This document shows positions 35,659 through 37,653 of a DNA stretch of 37,653 nt, in pieces; the first letter of the stretch is position 1; every line of letters begins with the position of its first letter. The position numbers and the translations under genes were made by a program. A model generated the notes under the pieces. It saw only the letters and a program-made list of their open reading frames with translations. It searched no databases and was not told the DNA's origin. Source of the DNA: Balneolaceae bacterium (GTDB lineage: Bacteria; Bacteroidota; Rhodothermia; Balneolales; Balneolaceae); NCBI GenBank assembly GCA_020832225.1, contig JAFIFA010000059.1, positions 1 to 37,653 on the forward strand, read 5' to 3'.

Positions 35659-37557
35659 ATGTGGCTCAATATCAAATCATTCGAAGAATATCAGAACATT
35701 TACAGGCAGAGTGAGAAGGATCGCCTGAAATTCTGGGAGCATGAGGCAGGCACCTTTTACTGGCGAAAGAGCTGGGATAAGGTTCACTCCGGCGGGTTTG
35801 AAAAAGGGGATATCAAGTGGTTTGAAGGCGGTAAGCTCAATATTACTGAGAATGCGCTCGATCGCCATCTTAACACAATCGGGCACAAAACGGCGTTTAT
35901 TTTTGAGCCAAATCACCCCGACAGTTTTCGCCGTACCATCACCTACCGTCAGCTTCATGAGGATGTCTGTCGGTTTGCCAATGTGCTTGAGAGCAAAGGA
36001 ATTGAAAAAGGTGACCGCGTCTGTATCTACATGGCGATGACTCCGGAGCTGATTATCGCAGCCCTTGCCTGTGCACGAATCGGGGCGGTTCATTCCATTG
36101 TGTTTGCAGGATTCTCCGCACAGTCACTGGCCGAACGGATTCAGGATTGCGATGCCAAGATGCTGATCACCAACGATGGCCTGCGCCGTGGCGACAAGCA
36201 CGTTCCGCTGAAGGATATCTCTGATGAGGCGCTTGAAAGCTGCCCGACGGTTAAGAATGTGATTGTATGCCAGCGTACCAACCGCGATATCGACTGGAAA
36301 GATGGACGCGATGAGTGGTGGCACAATCTGATTCGAAATGCGTCGAAACGTCACACCGCGGTGGAGATGGATGCCGAGGATCCGCTCTTCATTCTCTACA
36401 CATCCGGTTCCACCGGTAAGCCAAAAGGCGTTCTGCACACCTGTGGCGGATATATGGTCTACACCAGCTACACCTTCCGGAACGTCTTCCAGGTGGAGGA
36501 GGAGGATGTCTATTGGTGTACGGCCGATGCGGGCTGGATTACAGGCCACTCCTACATCATCTATGGCCCTCTATTTAACGGGGCTACAGGAATCATTTTT
36601 GAAGGAACCCCAACCTACCCCGATGCCGGTCGGCTCTGGGAGGTGGTTGAAAAGTATAAGGTAACTCACTTCTACACCGCCCCAACGGCAATACGCGCGC
36701 TCATGAGCTACGATCTGGACTATGTTCGGAAGTATGATCTCAGTTCATTGAAGGTTCTCGGAAGCGTGGGTGAGCCGATCAACGAAGAGGCGTGGCACTG
36801 GTATAACGACCATGTGGGTGGCGGTAAATGTCCGATTGTGGATACCTGGTGGCAGACAGAGACGGGCGGTATTATGATTTCACCCCTAGCGGGAATTACA
36901 CCAACCAAACCTGGTTTCGCAACGTTACCCCTGCCCGGAATTTCTCCTGCGTTGATGGACGAAAATGGAAAGGAGATCGAAGGAAATGGAGTGAACGGAA
37001 ATCTCTGCATCAAACATCCGTGGCCTGGAATAGCCCGAACGGTGTGGGGAGACCATGAGCGCTACCTGAAGACCTACATGAGTGCTTATAAAGGGCACTA
37101 CTTTACGGGCGACGGCTGCCGGCGAGATGCAGAGGGTTACTACCGCATCACCGGACGCGTGGATGATGTGTTGAATGTATCGGGCCACAGACTTGGCACT
37201 GCAGAGATAGAGAATGCGATTAATGAGCACCCCAATATTGTGGAGACTGCAATTGTGGGTTACCCTCACGACATTAAGGGGCAGGGCGTCTTTGCCTTTA
37301 TGATCTGCGAAAAGGATCCGAAAGATCCGGATGCGTTTAAAAAAGAGATTCATGATCTGGTTACCAAGATCATTGGCCCCATCGCCAAGCCGGATAAGAT
37401 TCAAATTGTGGCAGGCCTGCCCAAAACCCGCTCCGGAAAGATCATGCGGAGAATTCTGAGGAAGATCGCTGCTGATGATATGGATAATCTGGGCGACACA
37501 TCAACGCTGCTCGATCCCTCGGTTGTGGATGATATCGTGGCAGGGAAAGCGATTTGA
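35659..37557 (+). CDS. acs: Acetyl-CoA synthetase (AMP-forming)
   Basis: Acs activates acetate to acetyl-CoA through an acetyl-adenylate, in the cytoplasm. The AMP-binding motif YTSGSTGKPKGVLH is at about residues 249-262, the DTWWQTETGG stretch at about 395-404, and the C-terminal hinge region GRVDDVLNVSGHRLG at about 502-516. The final PKTRSGKIMRRILRK carries the lysine that is acetylated to switch off the enzyme. The length of 632 residues is near that of E. coli Acs (652). It is monocistronic here, divergent from the helicase operon, with several palindromes in its leader. No pat or cobB gene is nearby. Confidence 0.95.
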   Translation: MWLNIKSFEEYQNIYRQSEKDRLKFWEHEAGTFYWRKSWDKVHSGGFEKGDIKWFEGGKLNITENALDRHLNTIGHKTAFIFEPNHPDSFRRTITYRQLHEDVCRFANVLESKGIEKGDRVCIYMAMTPELIIAALACARIGAVHSIVFAGFSAQSLAERIQDCDAKMLITNDGLRRGDKHVPLKDISDEALESCPTVKNVIVCQRTNRDIDWKDGRDEWWHNLIRNASKRHTAVEMDAEDPLFILYTSGSTGKPKGVLHTCGGYMVYTSYTFRNVFQVEEEDVYWCTADAGWITGHSYIIYGPLFNGATGIIFEGTPTYPDAGRLWEVVEKYKVTHFYTAPTAIRALMSYDLDYVRKYDLSSLKVLGSVGEPINEEAWHWYNDHVGGGKCPIVDTWWQTETGGIMISPLAGITPTKPGFATLPLPGISPALMDENGKEIEGNGVNGNLCIKHPWPGIARTVWGDHERYLKTYMSAYKGHYFTGDGCRRDAEGYYRITGRVDDVLNVSGHRLGTAEIENAINEHPNIVETAIVGYPHDIKGQGVFAFMICEKDPKDPDAFKKEIHDLVTKIIGPIAKPDKIQIVAGLPKTRSGKIMRRILRKIAADDMDNLGDTSTLLDPSVVDDIVAGKAI

Positions 37558-37579
37558 GATATGAGTCGTGAGTAAAAGT

Positions 37580-37653
37580 CTCCCCTCGCGCTTGCGTCCC
37601 GATGCCTCGGGGAGGGGAGTGGATGCCGTAGCGAAAGCGGAGGCAGACGAGGG
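37580..37653. repeat. Inverted-repeat element running to the window edge
   Basis: CTCCCCT (37580-37586) can pair with AGGGGAG (37613-37619), enclosing a perfect inner hairpin CCCGA (37598-37602), TGCC, TCGGG (37607-37611). TGCC and GGCA then bracket the next GC-rich stretch. It starts 22 bases after acs; the full length is cut by the edge. Confidence 0.5.

Noticed and set aside
1-37653. Insertion sequences, prophage or integrative elements
   Set aside because: No transposase, integrase or phage genes were seen, and the gene order is that of ordinary chromosome.

Overview
The window looks like a chromosomal segment of a Gram-negative member of the Balneolota/Rhodothermota branch of the Bacteroidota group (Balneola/Rhodohalobacter-like). 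This is inferred from protein style (an LptD-like OstA protein, a Mla system, an Lhr-type helicase with PdeM, exported flavodoxin and DUF-type proteins) and from Bacteroidota-style promoters. The best of these is a TAnnTTTG -7 box with a TTTG upstream of a tRNA-Lys gene. Species cannot be fixed from the sequence alone.

Layout. 1-145: start of chorismate synthase (aroC), leftward and cut by the edge. 362-2775: mlaE-mlaF-mlaD lipid transport operon. 2907-4679: PpiD/SurA-like periplasmic folding protein, ending in a strong terminator. 4796-6552: ribD-ribE. 10923-6557, leftward: tRNA-Lys, an FtsB/DivIC-like protein, a ROK sugar kinase and an LptD-like outer-membrane protein. 11130-13479: HIT protein, aroQ and a polysaccharide flippase. 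13979-15685: recN. 15727-17896: exported flavodoxin, DUF2459 lipoprotein and GhrA-like dehydrogenase. 18165-19922: umuD-umuC. 20165-25376: S9 peptidase, YtoQ, DinB-fold protein and GH3 lipoprotein. 25663-31704: a probable signalling module. 31714-35493, leftward: Lhr-type helicase, PdeM and a small membrane protein. 35659-37557: acetyl-CoA synthetase.

The most interesting part is the module at 25663-31704. It holds an ECF-like sigma factor (31150, rightward). Divergent from it is an operon of two tiny paralogous lipoproteins followed by a 1057-residue exported TPR-CHAT protein with an intact His/Cys dyad. Beyond these is a one-TM protein with an anti-sigma-like N-terminus and periplasmic TPRs. 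The 623-base divergent intergenic region carries two copies of a bipartite promoter-like motif: TTGTAACA, 15 variable bases, then TCTCTTTTAGTTA. One copy is placed to drive the lipoprotein-CHAT operon. The other points into a hairpin-rich, gene-free stretch that may encode a small RNA. The two lipoproteins share 33 identical C-terminal residues although their DNA differs at five positions, all synonymous. The suggested reading is an envelope-stress or surveillance pathway in which lipoproteins, CHAT protease, membrane TPR protein and sigma factor act together; this is inference.

A second highlight is the umuDC locus. The UmuD protein aligns without gaps to the active-site region of the family but has Asp64 in place of the nucleophilic Ser and Cys101 in place of the general-base Lys, so it should be unable to cleave itself. 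The umuD-umuC gap carries two mutually exclusive 7-bp hairpins directly before the umuC start. Smaller oddities are a ROK kinase that lost its zinc cysteines, a type II dehydroquinase with Trp in its NPG-type motif, a signal-peptide-bearing flavodoxin, and several families of degenerate intergenic repeats.
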